Source: Coprococcus ammoniilyticus (GTDB lineage: Bacteria > Bacillota > Clostridia > Lachnospirales > Lachnospiraceae). From it: a stretch of 64,000 bases of DNA. Location: contig NZ_JAOQJS010000005.1 of NCBI RefSeq assembly GCF_025567345.1, positions 62,001-126,000 on the forward strand, given 5' to 3'. The stretch's first letter is position 1. Each line of letters opens with the position of its first letter. The notes beneath the pieces are model-generated. The model was not told the DNA's origin and did no database searches. It worked only from the letters and a program-made list of their open reading frames with translations. The position numbers and the translations under genes were made by a program. Shown here piece by piece: positions 62,254 through 64,000 of the stretch.

Positions 62254-63054
62254 CTATGGTCTCTGTCCAAGTCCGCCTTCCAGAGTGATCGTCTCTCCTG
62301 TCATATATTTGAAATCAGGGGATGCAAGCTGTACACATACACGTCCGATCTCAAGCTCTGAATCACCGAAATGACCCATCGGAGGTGTATGAACATTCTT
62401 GTCAAATGCATCCGGATATGCATTCTTGAACTGCTCTAACTGTGCTGTCCATGCAAGCGGGCAGATGATATTTACATTTACGCCATCCTTTGCCCATTCT
62501 GTTGCTGCAACTCTTGTAAGTCCACGAATTCCTTCTTTTGCTGCTGCATACGCACACTGTCCAAAGTTACCGAACAGACCTGCGCCGGATGCGAAGTTGA
62601 TAACGGATCCCTTGCTCTCTTTCAGATATGGATAGCACGCTTTCATATAATAAAAGGTTGCATACAGTCCGGAATATAATGCCAGATTAAACTGATCTGT
62701 TGTATGGTCAGCAAGCGGAACACCGGATGCCGATGCCTGTGCATTATTAACCAATACATCGATACTGCCAAATGTATCGATCGTCTGCTTTACAACATTT
62801 GCAACGACTGCCTCATTATCCGCACCGGCAGATACATCTGCTGCAACAGCCAGAACCTTTATACCATATAAGCGTTCCAGTTCTTCCTTTGCATCTTCCA
62901 ACTTCTTCACATTTCGTCCTGTGATCACGACATTTGCGCCTTCTTTTGCATATGCTGTAGCGATACCGTAACCGATCGAACCACATCTGCCATCACTTAA
63001 TACGGCACGTCCTCCACCTGTGACAATAACTGTTTTACCTGTTAAAAATCCCAT
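62254..63054 (-). CDS. Short-chain dehydrogenase/reductase with a long glycine loop
   Basis: 266 residues. The cofactor loop is TGGGRAVLSDGRCGSIGYG, longer than the usual TGxxxGIG and partly like the SIxxGIA of enoyl-ACP reductases. NNAQ, the active Ser in NFASGAG and YAAAK (Tyr-x3-Lys) are present, with a C-terminal GGLGQRP end. An NAD(P)-dependent alcohol/ketone oxidoreductase; substrate unknown, and bile-acid or fatty-acyl relatives cannot be excluded. It is followed on the minus strand by the thrS promoter. Confidence 0.87.
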   Translation of the reverse strand: MGFLTGKTVIVTGGGRAVLSDGRCGSIGYGIATAYAKEGANVVITGRNVKKLEDAKEELERLYGIKVLAVAADVSAGADNEAVVANVVKQTIDTFGSIDVLVNNAQASASGVPLADHTTDQFNLALYSGLYATFYYMKACYPYLKESKGSVINFASGAGLFGNFGQCAYAAAKEGIRGLTRVAATEWAKDGVNVNIICPLAWTAQLEQFKNAYPDAFDKNVHTPPMGHFGDSELEIGRVCVQLASPDFKYMTGETITLEGGLGQRP

Positions 63055-63161
63055 TTTCTGTTTTCTCCTTATATTATTTGAAATCCGATACCTTCAGACT
63101 GCTTTCCGGCCTTATACAAATGTCCCAGTCCGTTTGTATCATATATAATGCTCATTATCTT

Positions 63162-64000
63162 CTATATCTTTCGATCATATCCTCCCACTGACAGCCTGCT
63201 TTCAAATGCACTCTGTTCTAATGGTTTATCATACAGATAGCCCTGTGCATGGTTACAGCCAAGTTCCAGAAGAAATCTTGCCTGCTCCTCCGTCTCAACT
63301 CCCTCGGTTATGACATTCAGATTCAACTGTCTTGCCATCTGAATGATACTCTTAATAATGATCTGATCCTGTGTTGAAAATGCCTCATGATTGATAAATG
63401 ACCGATCAATCTTAATCTCGTTTACCGGGAAATCCCGAAGAACACTCAAGGTCGAACAGCCTGTACCAAAGTCGTCAATCGATGTCGCAATGCCTGCTTC
63501 TGACATATTTCTGATAAAGTCATACAGATCCTTCTGTTCACTCGCTTCTGTCGTCTCTGTTACTTCTATGATGATATACTTTGGATCAATATCATACTCT
63601 TTTATGATCCTTATAATTCGTTCCGCCAACATCCGTGGATCATGCCCAACCCCGGAAATATCATTTCTCGATATATTCACAGATATCGGAACAAGCTTAT
63701 ACCCTTTCTCAATCCATTCATTTATAGCCTCACATACCCGCTTCAGGATATACAGATCCAGATGAATGATAAATCCATTCCTCTCCATGGTCGGAATAAA
63801 CCGAAATGGTTGTATCACTTCTCCGTTACGAATCCATCTTGCAAGTGCCTCTGTACCTACGATCTGACCTGTCCGGATATCAACCTTCGGCTGATAATAC
63901 ACCTGAAATTCCCGTTTCTCCAACGCCTCAGGAAGCATCTGTTCCATCCGCTGAACATCTACTGTTTCTTCCAGCATCTTGTCCGTTAAAAACGCATACG
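63162..64000 (-). CDS. EAL-domain c-di-GMP phosphodiesterase, cut by the window edge
   Basis: The frame is open to the right edge: seven codons before the in-frame ATG at 63977 remain readable (YAFLTDK), so the N-terminal part, probably a GGDEF or sensor domain, lies outside. The EAL domain is complete: GTEALARW, SVNISRND, IIEVTETTE, IDDFGTGCSTLSVLRDFP, EIKIDRSF, TEGVETEEQ and AQGYLYDKP, so it should hydrolyse c-di-GMP. A weak ATACAAA/TTTGTAT hairpin (63114-63139) may end its transcript. It is the second EAL protein in this window. Confidence 0.9.
   Translation of the reverse strand, partial: YAFLTDKMLEETVDVQRMEQMLPEALEKREFQVYYQPKVDIRTGQIVGTEALARWIRNGEVIQPFRFIPTMERNGFIIHLDLYILKRVCEAINEWIEKGYKLVPISVNISRNDISGVGHDPRMLAERIIRIIKEYDIDPKYIIIEVTETTEASEQKDLYDFIRNMSEAGIATSIDDFGTGCSTLSVLRDFPVNEIKIDRSFINHEAFSTQDQIIIKSIIQMARQLNLNVITEGVETEEQARFLLELGCNHAQGYLYDKPLEQSAFESRLSVGGYDRKI

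Noticed and set aside
1..64000. tRNA, rRNA, prophage, insertion sequence or integrative element
   Set aside because: Intergenic regions were read for tRNA-like arms, terminal repeats and transposase/integrase motifs; none were found by eye. A tRNAscan/ISfinder run would be decisive.

Overview
The window looks like a stretch of chromosome from a low-to-moderate GC, anaerobic Clostridia of the Lachnospiraceae type (Coprococcus/Roseburia-like; genus not certain). Reasons: a four-subunit ferredoxin-dependent 2-oxoacid oxidoreductase, a T-box in front of thrS, Mn2+ and NiCo riboswitches, strong AGGAGG ribosome sites, many MATE/MMPL/ABC efflux systems and DUF4250/DUF6110/DUF1294 proteins. No transposase, integrase, phage gene, tRNA, rRNA or CRISPR array was seen. 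52 protein genes are called, one of them cut by the right edge.

Layout. 1-240: a regular array of alternating GGGTAT/ATACC motifs with a 51-52 bp period. 303-8598: a sulfur amino-acid block on the minus strand (LysR regulator, cystathionine synthase/lyase-type enzyme, MalY/PatB, CysK-type enzyme, LanC-like protein, YhdT-like subunit and sodium:solute symporter). Two nearly identical 23-bp LysR-type operators sit at about -66 of its two promoters. 8857-11734: Mn2+ (yybP-ykoY) riboswitch plus P-type ATPase. 11822-25500: housekeeping and envelope genes (Nudix, YqeY, PTS-EIIC/EAL fusion, MurJ/SpoVB-like flippase, AI-2E-type permease, NfeD plus SPFH protein, endonuclease IV, aconitase-family hydratase, membrane transglutaminase). 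25793-28802: 2-oxoacid:ferredoxin oxidoreductase operon. 28992-35283: PnuC, cold-shock protein, two acetyltransferases, glycogen branching enzyme, membrane proteins. 35284-39312: nitrilase-family amidase, YtcJ-like amidohydrolase and NhaC-family antiporter. 39496-43435: CMP-kinase-like protein, LuxR regulator, Gfo/Idh oxidoreductase, dihydroorotase. 43859-53835: two TetR-linked exporters (ABC and MMPL) whose extracytoplasmic parts carry Gly-every-seven repeats. 53933-59886: metal and drug efflux (P1B ATPase plus DUF6110, MATE plus MarR, CDF under a NiCo riboswitch). 60030-64000: T-box-controlled thrS, an SDR, and the C-terminal part of an EAL protein.

The most interesting points are: the LanC-like protein set in a LysR-controlled thioether/cysteine cluster with its own transporter but no lantibiotic genes; the 52-bp alternating-motif array at the left edge; the EIIC-EAL fusion that keeps probable sugar-binding residues but has no EIIB; three kinds of structured intergenic repeat; and a lipoprotein with long Ala/Pro/Ser and Tyr/Gly repeat blocks.
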